A DNA stretch of 64,000 nt, from NCBI RefSeq assembly GCF_012272815.1, contig NZ_JAAWWL010000002.1, forward strand, positions 774,280-838,279, in the 5' to 3' direction. Shown here piece by piece: positions 47,492-56,789 of the stretch. A model generated the notes under the pieces. The model made no database searches and was not told the DNA's origin. It saw only the letters and a program-made list of their open reading frames with translations. Every line of letters starts with the position of its first letter. Position 1 is the first letter of the stretch. Made by a program: the position numbers and the translations under genes. This stretch comes from Croceivirga thetidis. Lineage in GTDB: Bacteria > Bacteroidota > Bacteroidia > Flavobacteriales > Flavobacteriaceae.

Positions 47492-47505
47492 TGGCACGTT
47501 GCTTG
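47492..47505 (+). promoter_or_regulatory. Sigma54-like promoter element
   Basis: TGGCAC-GTTGC-TTG followed by AA; spacing as in -24/-12 promoters but the -12 GC reads GA. The start would be near 47517, 23 bases before the ATG at 47540. Upstream, CGTTCTT is repeated twice at about 47452 and 47471. Confidence 0.5.
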
Positions 47506-47539
47506 AACTCCATAACCCAAATCATAAAACCATAACATC

Positions 47540-48724
47540 ATGAAAAAATCTCTACTCCTAATTGTTTTAGCGGTTTTAGCATCGTGTAGCGGTGTAAAGA
47601 AAACCCAGCAAGCCCTTAATACTGGAAATTATTTGACAGCCATGAATAGGGCCATTGATAACCTTTCTAAGAATAAAACGAAGAAAGGAAATCAACAATA
47701 CGTTTTGATGCTTGAAGAAGCTTTTGCCAAACACACTGAAAGAGAGTTGAACAACATCAACTTTTTACAGAATGATGGCAATCATGCAGGTTATCGCCAG
47801 ATATATGAAAGTTACACTGGACTAAAAGATTTACAAAATCGAATCAGTCCACTATTACCATTGCCTGTTTACGATGAGAGTAGACAAGCTAATTTTACAT
47901 TGAGAAACTATGACCATCAAATTGTTTCGGCTAAGAATGAACTCTCAAAGTATCTCTTTGAAAGTGCCAACAACACCATCGAAAATGCGGTTACGAAGCT
48001 TGATTTTAGACGTGCTTATGAAGATTTGCATTATCTAGAAGAGATTAATCCCGGCGCTTATGATGTTGTGGAATTAATGGAAACATCATATAAGAACGGT
48101 TTGGATTATGTCAAGGTAAAACTGAATAATAATACAGAACAAATATTACCATCACGATTAGAGGAAGAATTATTGGACTTTAATGCATTTGGTGTAAATA
48201 ACTTTTGGACACAATATCATACAAATCCCATCAAAGATTTTAGGTATGATTATGAAATGGAATTGGATTTTGAGCGAATTAACATATCTCCAGAACAGGT
48301 ACAAGAAAAACAACTGGTTAAGGAAAAATTAATCAAAGATGGATTCGAATATGTGCTTGATGAAAATGGAAATGTGGCGAAAGATAGCCTTGGAAATGAT
48401 ATCAAAGTAGATAAATTCAAAAAAGTCAAATGCAGCTTTTATCAATTTACGCAATTGAAGACAGCGCAAGTTGGTGCCCAAATCACTTTCAGAGACTTGC
48501 AAACTAAGCAGGACATCAATTCCTATCCAATTTCCAGTCAATTTGTATTCGAACATGTTTATGCCAGACATAGTGGTGACAGAAGAGCACTTGACGATGA
48601 TTTAATTGGTTTGTTGGACCTGGTTGCGATTCAATTTCCAAGCAATGAACAAATGGTCTACGACGCTGGTGAAGACTTGAAAAACAGATTATCAGAAATC
48701 GTTAGAAGACACGGTTTCAATTAA
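47540..48724 (+). CDS. Lipoprotein of unknown function
   Basis: 394 residues. Signal peptide with lipobox LASC (Cys16). The N-terminal half is TPR-like (ALNTGNYLTAMNRAIDNL), the rest mixed alpha/beta with a KDSLGNDIKVDKFKKVK strand region and a conserved-looking FEHVYARHSGDRRALD segment near 335. It looks like a widely conserved flavobacterial envelope protein but has no name I can give. A TGGCAC-N5-TTG element is the only promoter candidate seen, shared in type with dnaK and clpB, so envelope stress is a possible trigger. Confidence 0.72.
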   Translation: MKKSLLLIVLAVLASCSGVKKTQQALNTGNYLTAMNRAIDNLSKNKTKKGNQQYVLMLEEAFAKHTERELNNINFLQNDGNHAGYRQIYESYTGLKDLQNRISPLLPLPVYDESRQANFTLRNYDHQIVSAKNELSKYLFESANNTIENAVTKLDFRRAYEDLHYLEEINPGAYDVVELMETSYKNGLDYVKVKLNNNTEQILPSRLEEELLDFNAFGVNNFWTQYHTNPIKDFRYDYEMELDFERINISPEQVQEKQLVKEKLIKDGFEYVLDENGNVAKDSLGNDIKVDKFKKVKCSFYQFTQLKTAQVGAQITFRDLQTKQDINSYPISSQFVFEHVYARHSGDRRALDDDLIGLLDLVAIQFPSNEQMVYDAGEDLKNRLSEIVRRHGFN

Positions 48725-48746
48725 AGACCATATTTGTAATACTTAT

Positions 48747-48772
48747 AAAGCCCCTTTATTTGGGGCTTTTTT
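48747..48772. terminator. Bidirectional terminator
   Basis: AAAGCCCC - TTTATT - TGGGGCTTTTTTT between the convergent lipoprotein and ytxJ-like genes. Confidence 0.9.
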
Positions 48773-49164
48773 TATAAATATTTATTGATATCCACATCTG
48801 TTATGGCACCATGGGAGGTATGGAAGGTTGTTTGACCATTGCTTACGATTATTAATTGCGGGGATTGGTGTATTACCTGAAATTTTATTGCTGCTTCATT
48901 TGAAACTTCCCGGTATGCATGTAAATCGAGAAAGTACAAGTCTGAAGTATCGGCATCAAGCTCCCAAGAACTAGTTATCATTCGTAAAACCATTCCACTA
49001 ATACCACAGGTAGTTGAATGTTTAAAAATAAGTTGTGGTTTGTCTTTTGAATTAACCAAGATCTCCTCCAATTGTTCCAATGAAGTCAGGGGTTTCCAAG
49101 GTAACTTCTTTTCAGGTTTTCTAGATTGTTCACCACCACCGAATAGTTTTCCGAATAAAGCCAT
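48772..49164 (-). CDS. ytxJ: YtxJ-like thioredoxin-fold protein
   Basis: 130 residues, thioredoxin fold with one active-site cysteine: IFKHSTTCGISGMVL. This monothiol motif and length fit the bacillithiol-associated YtxJ family, thought to de-bacillithiolate proteins like a monothiol glutaredoxin. A Gly-rich N-terminal tail (about 1-15) precedes the fold. Its stop codon touches the shared terminator. No bacillithiol synthesis gene is in the window. Confidence 0.85.
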   Translation of the reverse strand: MALFGKLFGGGEQSRKPEKKLPWKPLTSLEQLEEILVNSKDKPQLIFKHSTTCGISGMVLRMITSSWELDADTSDLYFLDLHAYREVSNEAAIKFQVIHQSPQLIIVSNGQTTFHTSHGAITDVDINKYL

Positions 49165-49252
49165 AATGCAAATTTAATGGTATGTCGGAATATAGAACAA
49201 TACATTTCATGCTGACTAATTGGCACTCAAAATCAATCAATTACGGCCATTT

Positions 49253-49266
49253 TGACACTCTCTTTG
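49253..49266 (+). promoter_or_regulatory. Sigma54-like promoter element of clpB
   Basis: TGACAC-TCTCT-TTG, the same layout as the dnaK element. CTGACTAATTGGCA lies upstream at about 49212-49225, matching the CTGnC-N3-TTGnCA pattern upstream of dnaK. The start would be near 49278, 28 bases before the ATG. Confidence 0.45.
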
Positions 49267-49305
49267 GAATGGTAAGATTATTGAACACAATTGGAAAAAG
49301 AATAT

Positions 49306-51903
49306 ATGAATCCGAATAACTTCACTATAAAATCACAGGAGGCTTTGCAGCAAGCACAGCAAATTGCTATGGGCCATGAGCACCAGCAAGTAGAAAATGA
49401 ACATCTATTTAAAGCAATTGCCGAGGTTGACGAAAACGTTCTTCCTTTTTTATTAAAAAAAATAGGAGTTGACCTCAATTTATTACTTCAAGTATTGGAG
49501 CGAGAATTACAGAGTTTTCCCAAGGTTTCCGGTGGCGACCTCATGTTTTCACGAGAAGCTGGCAATACTCTGAACCAAGCAGCTGTTACTTCAAAAAAAA
49601 TGGGCGATGACTATGTTTCCATTGAACATATTCTTTTGGCAATAGTTAAGTCCAAAAGTAAAATCGCAAAAATCCTAAAGGACCAAAACATAAAAGAATC
49701 GGCACTTTTAGCTGCTATTGAAGAACTTAGAAAAGGCGGAAAAGTGACTTCGCAAGGTGCTGAAGACACGTATAATTCATTGGAGAAATACGCTAAAAAT
49801 CTGAACAATCTTGCAGATTCAGGTAAACTTGACCCCGTAATTGGTAGGGATGAGGAGATTCGGAGAGTTTTACAAATACTTTCACGAAGAACGAAAAACA
49901 ACCCAATGCTGGTCGGCGAACCGGGCGTGGGTAAAACGGCAATAGCCGAAGGATTGGCCCATAGAATAGTTCAGGGAGACGTACCTGAAAACCTAAAAGA
50001 AAAGACACTCTATTCTTTAGATATGGGGGCGCTAATTGCTGGCGCAAAATATAAAGGGGAGTTTGAAGAGCGATTAAAATCAGTAATCAAAGAAGTTACC
50101 ACTTCCGATGGTGACATCGTACTTTTTATTGATGAAATACATACACTTGTTGGTGCTGGTGGCGGCCAAGGTGCAATGGACGCTGCTAATATTCTCAAAC
50201 CTGCTTTGGCTCGTGGGGAACTTCGTGCAATTGGGGCAACCACTTTGGATGAATACCAAAAATATTTTGAAAAGGACAAGGCATTAGAACGTAGATTCCA
50301 AAAAGTATTGGTTGATGAACCCGATACTGAAAGTGCCATTTCAATTCTTAGGGGTATTAAAGAAAAATATGAAGCACATCACAAAGTAAGAATCAAGGAT
50401 GAAGCGGTTATCGCAGCAGTTGAATTATCACAACGGTACATTACCAATCGATTTTTACCGGACAAGGCAATTGACTTAATTGACGAAGCAGCCTCAAAGC
50501 TTCGCATGGAAATCAACTCTAAACCAGAGGAATTGGATGTTTTGGACAGAAAAATAATGCAGCTGGAGATTGAGATTGAAGCCATCAAACGTGAAAAGGA
50601 TGATGAAAAACTTAAGTCCTTAAATCTTGAATTAGCGAATCTAAAAGAAGAACGCAACGAAATCTTCGCACAATGGGAAAGTGAAAAATCTGTTGTTGAT
50701 AACATTCAAAAAACCAAGCAAAACATTGAAAACTTCAAAATTGAAGCAGAACGTGCGGAGCGTAATGGTGATTATGGATTAGTTGCAGAGCTGCGCTATG
50801 GCAAAATAAAAGACGCCCAAGATGAATTGGAAAAACTCAATACCCAGCTGCAAGAGCAACAAAAGGGAAATACACTAATTAAGGAAGAGGTTTCCAACGA
50901 AGACATTGCAGAAGTTGTAGCAAAATGGACCGGTATTCCGGTCACTAAAATGCTCCAAAGCGAAAGGGAAAAATTGTTGAACCTGGAATCAGTGTTGCAT
51001 GAACGTGTCATTGGCCAAAATGAAGCCATACAAGCCGTGGCTGATGCCATAAGAAGAAGTAGAACCGGTCTTCAAGATGAGAAAAAGCCAATTGGTTCCT
51101 TCTTGTTCTTGGGCACTACAGGTGTGGGAAAGACGGAGCTTGCAAAAACGTTGGCGTCATATCTTTTTGATGATGAAAATGCTATTACGCGTATTGACAT
51201 GAGTGAATACCAAGAAAGGCATTCGGTTAGTAGGTTGGTTGGGGCTCCTCCAGGTTATGTTGGTTATGAGGAAGGTGGTCAATTGACCGAAGCGGTAAGA
51301 AGAAGGCCATATTCCGTTATTTTATTGGATGAAATTGAAAAAGCCCATCCAGATACATTCAACGTTCTTTTACAAGTTTTGGATGAAGGTAGACTAACAG
51401 ACAATAAAGGACGTGTTGCCGATTTTAAAAATGCCATAATCATCATGACCAGTAATATGGGCAGCCATATTATCCAGGAAAAATTTGAAACATTGGATGA
51501 TTTGGATAGTGCAACAGAAGCATCACGGGTTGAAGTACTTGGTTTATTGCGAAAGACAATACGTCCTGAGTTTTTGAATCGGATTGATGATATAATTATG
51601 TTTACCCCACTTTCAAATTCAGATATTAAAGCTATCGTAAAATTACAACTAGAACAGTTGAAGAAATTATTGATGAAACAACATATTACCCTTGAGGCAA
51701 CCGAAGAAGCAGTGGACTATTTGTCCAATAAGGGATTTGACCCTCAATATGGGGCCAGACCCATAAAAAGACTGATTCAGAAGGAGGTTCTCAATCTTTT
51801 GTCAAAAAAATTGCTAAAAGGAACCGTAAAAAATGAAAGCATCATTCTTTTGGATTCATTTAATGAAACCTTAGTATTTAGAAATCAATCCCAGCTTGTG
51901 GAA
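49306..51903 (+). CDS. clpB: Disaggregase ClpB (stop codon follows to 51906)
   Basis: Hsp100 machine that pulls proteins out of aggregates together with DnaK. About 866 residues from the ATG at 49306, preferred over a TTG 15 bases upstream because it gives the standard [14 protein letters not shown] start. Order: N-terminal repeat domain, first AAA+ ([15 protein letters not shown], Walker B FIDEIHTL), the M-domain coiled coil (about 410-530) that binds DnaK, second AAA+ ([15 protein letters not shown]) and the D2-small domain. dnaK and clpB are 37 kb apart but share upstream elements. Confidence 0.98.
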
Positions 51904-51907
51904 TAAA

Positions 51908-51932
51908 GAAGGCCCCTAAAGGGGTCTTTTTT
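51908..51932 (+). terminator. Intrinsic terminator of clpB
   Basis: GGCCCC - TAAA - GGGGTC followed by six T, two bases after the clpB stop. Confidence 0.9.
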
Positions 51933-51981
51933 AATACCCTACGGTATCTTTTCATATATTTAGTCCTTCAAACCAACCGAA

Positions 51982-52581
51982 ATGACTACCAAGGCAGAGC
52001 GCACCTCTCAGTATATTATTGAGACCGTAGCCCCCATATTCAACAAGCATGGTTATGTTGGAACCAGTTTAAGTCATCTAACAGAAGCAACTGGTCTCAC
52101 CAAGGGTGCCATCTACGGGAATTTTGAGAATAAAGAATCTCTTGCACTTATTTCTTTTCAACATCTACGAACGATTTTACTGGACAAAATCGATGAAAAG
52201 CTTGGTGTGGAGGGAGATTCGAAAGTTCGAATTTTCAATTTGATAAATTTTTATCGCGAGTATGATCAATTTATTGAACCACTTGGTGGCTGTCCAATAT
52301 TAAATTTTGGAGTGGATTCGCAGGGCAATAATGATAAGCTGGCAGCAGCTTGTAAAGAAACTGTAAAGGAGATTGAAGGTAAAATCGCCTTTGTTCTGGA
52401 AAATGGTGTCAATTTTGGGGAAATAAGGCTCCCCGTAGCACCTTTGCAATTTGCTAAACAACTGTTTACTTTTTTAAATGGAGCAATCGCCATGAATGAT
52501 ATAACGGGGGACAGAAAATACCTGCTCAATACGATTGCGTACTTAGAACAATTAATTGGGCAAGAGTTCAGTCAGCATTAA
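51982..52581 (+). CDS. TetR-family transcriptional regulator
   Basis: 199 residues. The N-terminal HTH is complete: GTSLSHLTEATGLTKGAIYGNFENKESL (about 28-55), where the recognition helix is TKGAIYGNF. The C-terminal all-helical ligand/dimer domain is of the TetR_C-type seen in AcrR/NemR relatives. Its target cannot be told; the divergent or neighbouring genes (convergent PorP-SPOR) are not obvious partners. It follows clpB by 75 bases after a terminator. Confidence 0.9.
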   Translation: MTTKAERTSQYIIETVAPIFNKHGYVGTSLSHLTEATGLTKGAIYGNFENKESLALISFQHLRTILLDKIDEKLGVEGDSKVRIFNLINFYREYDQFIEPLGGCPILNFGVDSQGNNDKLAAACKETVKEIEGKIAFVLENGVNFGEIRLPVAPLQFAKQLFTFLNGAIAMNDITGDRKYLLNTIAYLEQLIGQEFSQH

Positions 52582-52591
52582 AACACGTACT

Positions 52592-54169
52592 TTATTTAAC
52601 TCTGAAAACCCATAACTCCCCAGAATACCTACCGCCAAAATTGCTATTGCGAGCAGCCCTAGCTTCTCCAAGGGTACTATACCTTTCTAAATAAACATAA
52701 TTGAATTTATTCACACTTCGATAAAATGATTTTGGCTCCAATCCTCGATTACGGAGTGTAACCATGAAGTTTTCAAAATAGCGTTGCGTTCCAAATACAT
52801 TGGCAATCAAATAATAACCAGGCTCCAGACCCTCAGCAGAAGAAACTTCTTGATATCGTTCATTTGGTTCGGGTTTCTCTTCTAATTGTTGTGCCTCAAC
52901 TCTCGCAATGCTATCTTGCTTAGCCTTCTCAATTTCCTTTCTTATCTCTTCCTGGCGAACCTTTCTAATTGAGTCTTCTTTAGTTTGACGTAGTTGTTCA
53001 AGTTTTTCTGCTTCAGCAAGTTGCTTGGCTTCTTCAACCCTTGCTAAGGAATCGTTTGTGGCCTTATTCCACTCTTCCCACCTTTTTGCCTCTTGAGCCC
53101 TCTGAATGGAATCTCTTGCAACCTCGGCCAGCCTTTTCGCTTCTTCACGTTGTTCACGTTCCAAGCGCCTTTGTTCCCTTCTTGAAAGCTTAGGTTCTTC
53201 AGGAGACAATTTCTCTTCTTCTAATTGTTCTTCTGTATTTCCTTCCTCGGGTTCCTCTTCTAAATCGGTCTCATTTTGTGCCTCTTGGGGAGAAAATTGT
53301 TGTTTGCCAAAATGATATGTAGCGACCAATTCAAATGTTGGGTCAGCTTCGCTAGCCACATCATCTATTCCGAACTCAACAAGGCCTCCAATTGAGAAAT
53401 TCTGAAATAAGGTGACACCAGCCCCTCCGGAAATTCCATAAAAATTATTGTATCCCCCTTGAACCCAAAATTTTGGATGCTGTAATAAACTCACTAACCC
53501 ATATTGTAAATCGGCCTCTGGAAAAGAACGAACATACGCCTGCGGCCTCAAATAACTGTCTGCCCCGAATAGAGTAATTGGAAAGTCATAGGACATTAAG
53601 CTCCCGAAAACCCGACCTGTTTCTTCTCTTTGACTATCAGAAAAATCAAAATTCAATGCATTTTCAACGGTAAATCCCAAGTTAAACGAACCAACCTGTA
53701 CGCGAATTCCAGGGGCAAATTGTCCAACAAAACTATCTTCCAAAGTATCAGTTAGCGTGTTGTCAACGACCTTCTGTTGAAAAAAACTAACATTAGAACC
53801 AAAAAACAAATTGGATTGTCCCGTTTCATCAAGCGGTATCGCAAATGAAAAATTAAGAATTCCACCTGTCAATTGAAACGCCCCTGTATTATTTTGAAAG
53901 AAACCAATTCCTCCTGCTGCTTGAGGACCAAGTCCTTGGGTATAATTAAAAAAAAGGGTTGTAGGATCTCCATCAGGTGCTTGCCACTGCCATCGGGTCC
54001 AGACGGATAAAGAGCGAGGATTATTCCTGTCTAGCGAGAAAGTTGGATTTAGCAAGCTTGAATTTATATTGCTAAGGTTATGTTGGCGCAAATCATCCAG
54101 TAATATGGTCTGAGCGCTCAATCCGATTGAAAAGAAAAATAAAACAGCCTTAAATATGAATTTATACAT
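52592..54169 (-). CDS. PorP/SprF-like outer-membrane protein fused to a SPOR domain
   Basis: 525 residues. A signal peptide ends at LSAQ. Residues to about 287 resemble the PorP/SprF family: an N-terminal HNLSNINSSLLNPTF, a beta-barrel-like series with ISGGAGVTLFQNFSIGGLVEFG, ending YHFGK. A long charged coiled coil with repeated DSIxRxxE follows (about 288-445). The C-terminal 78 residues (LEPGYYLIANVFG to the end) have SPOR-domain character, which binds denuded peptidoglycan. Together they would tie an outer-membrane protein to the cell wall, in the type IX secretion or gliding machinery. Confidence 0.8.
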   Translation of the reverse strand: MYKFIFKAVLFFFSIGLSAQTILLDDLRQHNLSNINSSLLNPTFSLDRNNPRSLSVWTRWQWQAPDGDPTTLFFNYTQGLGPQAAGGIGFFQNNTGAFQLTGGILNFSFAIPLDETGQSNLFFGSNVSFFQQKVVDNTLTDTLEDSFVGQFAPGIRVQVGSFNLGFTVENALNFDFSDSQREETGRVFGSLMSYDFPITLFGADSYLRPQAYVRSFPEADLQYGLVSLLQHPKFWVQGGYNNFYGISGGAGVTLFQNFSIGGLVEFGIDDVASEADPTFELVATYHFGKQQFSPQEAQNETDLEEEPEEGNTEEQLEEEKLSPEEPKLSRREQRRLEREQREEAKRLAEVARDSIQRAQEAKRWEEWNKATNDSLARVEEAKQLAEAEKLEQLRQTKEDSIRKVRQEEIRKEIEKAKQDSIARVEAQQLEEKPEPNERYQEVSSAEGLEPGYYLIANVFGTQRYFENFMVTLRNRGLEPKSFYRSVNKFNYVYLERYSTLGEARAARNSNFGGRYSGELWVFRVK

Positions 54170-54227
54170 ATTTTTAAAATTAGACGCCCATACAAAGTCT
54201 TGACAAATCGTTTTAAACCAAATAATT

Positions 54228-54773
54228 ATGATTAAAATTCCTGTTGCTTTAACTAAATATGTTCTTTTTGCTTCCTTATTGTTTTGGGGGAATTGGTGTC
54301 AAAACACAATGCAAGATATGGAAAATAGGCAAGAAGGGCTTGCAACTACATTTTACTTTATAAGGCATGCTGAAAAAGAAACGGCCAATAAGAATGATAG
54401 AAATCCTGATTTAACGAATGTCGGAATTGAAAGGTCGAATAAGTGGGCAGGTATATTTGAATTTATTGATTTGGATGCCATATTTAGTACTAATTACAAG
54501 AGAACTAGAAATACTGCCAAACCAATTGCAGTTTCAAAAAATCTTCCAGTTGAGCGATTAAACTATCCTGAAATTCCTTACGATTCCTTGTTGTCGGTTT
54601 ATAAGGGAAAGCAAATTTTGTTTGTGGGGCACAGCAATACAACTCCAGAAATGGTAAATTACTTATTAGGTTCCGATGTTTACGCCCAAATGGATGAAAA
54701 TGACTACGGAAGTCTCTTTGTAGTAACACTAATTGATAAGAAAGCTACCAGCACTAGACTTAATTTAGATTGA
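54228..54773 (+). CDS. Histidine phosphatase family protein, exported
   Basis: 181 residues. An N-terminal hydrophobic segment (about 9-22) ending near GNWC predicts export; the Cys is not in a clean lipobox. The phosphoglycerate-mutase/SixA fold is shown by FYFIRHAEKE, where RHA/G is the phosphohistidine motif, and by the second His in FVGHSNTTPEMV. Catalytic Arg near ATNYKRTRNTA (here FSTNYKRTRNTA) is kept. Substrate unknown. It converges with the DUF6503-type gene. Confidence 0.88.
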   Translation: MIKIPVALTKYVLFASLLFWGNWCQNTMQDMENRQEGLATTFYFIRHAEKETANKNDRNPDLTNVGIERSNKWAGIFEFIDLDAIFSTNYKRTRNTAKPIAVSKNLPVERLNYPEIPYDSLLSVYKGKQILFVGHSNTTPEMVNYLLGSDVYAQMDENDYGSLFVVTLIDKKATSTRLNLD

Positions 54774-54777
54774 CGGT

Positions 54778-55515
54778 CTATCTCACCTCTATCTCCTCCA
54801 GTTTAATTTCTGAGAGCAGTTCTAACCCATCATTCACGTAAAGACTATCGATTTTTTCAAAATTGGTCCCTTTGACCTTGGGTTTAAAATTCAAATAATC
54901 CACAAACCGGATACCATTGACATACCTTTCATTAAAGGCTTTACGAAAACGTTGACCCCCGCCTTCGGTTTGATATTCATAAGCTAAAAAATCAGGCTTT
55001 TGGGTTTCCTTGTTAAACCAATAAAGGAAAACATCTTCAAAATCTTCTCCTCCGTTTTCTTCAGAAAACGTTATTCTAACCTTGTCATAAGTCTTATTAG
55101 CAATTACTACTTCCCCTAAAAACTTTTTCCGCACTGCTTGGTCGTTTAATCCGTAAGGCAACCTAGAAAAATAATGAACCGAATTAACTGAATTTGCATA
55201 CTTAACCGCCATGCTGTCCGGCACTGTGATTAAGCTATCGTTTACATACCTTTTTAAAACGTTATTGTATAAAATGTCAATTATCACCAAATCATCATCT
55301 TGTTGTTCACGCTCTAGTCTGGGCTTGCCTGACTCATACGAATACCGGTAACGCATACCCCTAAATAAAAAAGACGTTTGTTTGTTCTTGTAGTTTTCGC
55401 CTCCCGAAACCGTAATAGCTTCATCAACAAACTGTTGTGCGCTAGGAACACTTTTAACCTCGTTTTTACACGAAATAATACTAATTGCAACAAAAAGGGT
55501 AAGATAAACTTTCAT
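54778..55515 (-). CDS. Exported lipoprotein, DUF6503-like
   Basis: 245 residues from the ATG at 55515 (the TTG just before it is less likely). Signal peptide with lipobox IISC. The mature chain is beta-rich with repeated long strands (for example YRYSYESGKPRLER and VRITFSEENGGEDFEDVFLYWFNKETQ), resembling the outer-membrane lipoprotein-sorting fold found in DUF6503 proteins. Function unknown. It stands alone, converging with the histidine phosphatase gene. Confidence 0.72.
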   Translation of the reverse strand: MKVYLTLFVAISIISCKNEVKSVPSAQQFVDEAITVSGGENYKNKQTSFLFRGMRYRYSYESGKPRLEREQQDDDLVIIDILYNNVLKRYVNDSLITVPDSMAVKYANSVNSVHYFSRLPYGLNDQAVRKKFLGEVVIANKTYDKVRITFSEENGGEDFEDVFLYWFNKETQKPDFLAYEYQTEGGGQRFRKAFNERYVNGIRFVDYLNFKPKVKGTNFEKIDSLYVNDGLELLSEIKLEEIEVR

Positions 55516-55577
55516 CAAAAACGTTTTGTTCTAAATCGGATTATTCCGGACAAACTTACAATTTAGAGTGTTTAGCT

Positions 55578-55585
55578 TAATTTTG
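55578..55585 (+). promoter_or_regulatory. -7 element of smpB
   Basis: TAATTTTG, a TAnnTTTG match 7 bases before the smpB ATG at 55592, giving a very short leader. No -33 match is seen. Confidence 0.35.
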
Positions 55586-55591
55586 CAGGCC

Positions 55592-56053
55592 ATGCAGAAG
55601 AATATCAACATAAAAAATAAGCGGGCCACATTTGATTACGAAGTTCTGGACAGGTATCAAGCTGGAATTGTTCTTTCTGGAACTGAAATAAAGTCAATAA
55701 GATTAGGTAAAGCGTCTATTTCTCAAAGTTTCTGCGAATTCAATGACCGAGGAGAACTATACATTATCAATATGCAAATTGACCCATATAGTCACGGAGG
55801 TCACTACAATCACAGCCCAAAAGCTGAACGTAAATTATTATTGAATAAGAAAGAACTGAAAAAACTGAACAAAGAAGTCAACACTTCTGGCCTGACGATT
55901 GTTCCCTTAAATTTATTTGTTAACGACGGAGGGTTGGCTAAAATGAACATTGCCCTTGCAAGGGGAAAAAAACAGTATGACAAACGGGAAACTATAAAGG
56001 ACAGGGACAATAAACGAAACCTCTCTAGGATAAAAAAGGCTTTCAATAATTAA
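55592..56053 (+). CDS. smpB: SsrA-binding protein SmpB
   Basis: Partners tmRNA in rescuing stalled ribosomes. 153 residues from the ATG at 55592, which matches the usual KNINIKNKRATFDYE start; the upstream methionine adds an unlikely tail. Core features: GTEIKSIRLGKASISQSF, NMQIDPYSHGGHYNH and a basic C-terminal tail DRDNKRNLSRIKK that enters the decoding centre. It converges with pcm and the stop codons overlap (TAA within TTAATT). Confidence 0.97.
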   Translation: MQKNINIKNKRATFDYEVLDRYQAGIVLSGTEIKSIRLGKASISQSFCEFNDRGELYIINMQIDPYSHGGHYNHSPKAERKLLLNKKELKKLNKEVNTSGLTIVPLNLFVNDGGLAKMNIALARGKKQYDKRETIKDRDNKRNLSRIKKAFNN

Positions 56054-56691
56054 TTCTTATTTCCTAAAAGCGGTACAAATCTGAAACTACCCAACTCCTG
56101 TTTTTTAAATTCTTTTTCCGAAGCTCTCACATAAATTGTCATAATTTGGGTATTCGTTCCAATAGGGATTACAAGACGTCCTCCAATTTTTAACTGGGAT
56201 AAAAGAGCCTTAGGCACCTCTGGAGCACCAGCAGTTACGATTATACCATCAAACTGGGCATCTTCGGGTAATCCCTTATAACCATCTCCAAAAACCATTT
56301 TCTTGGGACGATAGCCCATCTTTTTAAAAAAGAGTCTTGTTTTCTTGAACAGTTCACTTTGTCGCTCAATAGTATACACTTTAGCCTTTAAATACAGTAA
56401 GATGGCAGTTTGATAACCACTTCCAGTACCTATTTCCAAAATCTTATCACCTGGTTTTATATCCAATAACTCTGTTTGGAAGGCCACCGTGTAAGGTTGG
56501 GAAATGGTTTGTTCAGCACCTATAGGAAACGCCTTGTCTTGATAGGCATGATCCTCGAAGCTACTATCCAAAAAAAGATGGCGTGGTACAGTTCGAATTG
56601 CTTCAAGCACCGTAGAATCGGTAATACCCTTTTGAGCAACCTCATTGGCGAGCTGGTTTCGTTTTCCCCGGTGTCTCGGTAAGTCTTGCAT
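56050..56691 (-). CDS. pcm: Protein-L-isoaspartate O-methyltransferase
   Basis: Repairs isoaspartate in aged proteins with S-adenosylmethionine. 213 residues. The active-site loop AEQTISQPYTVAFQTELL and the SAM-binding loop ILEIGTGSGYQTAILLYL are intact, followed by the acidic strand TIERQSELF and a glycine-rich GDGYKGL motif. Cytoplasmic. Its final codons overlap those of smpB. Confidence 0.95.
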   Translation of the reverse strand: MQDLPRHRGKRNQLANEVAQKGITDSTVLEAIRTVPRHLFLDSSFEDHAYQDKAFPIGAEQTISQPYTVAFQTELLDIKPGDKILEIGTGSGYQTAILLYLKAKVYTIERQSELFKKTRLFFKKMGYRPKKMVFGDGYKGLPEDAQFDGIIVTAGAPEVPKALLSQLKIGGRLVIPIGTNTQIMTIYVRASEKEFKKQELGSFRFVPLLGNKN

Positions 56692-56789
56692 ATTATTTCA
56701 GTGCGAATTTAAAAACATTGCTTTGAAGTTACCATTTGAGCAGACCTTTATTTATACTCATATCCGTATTTTTGAAAAAAATAAAACCT

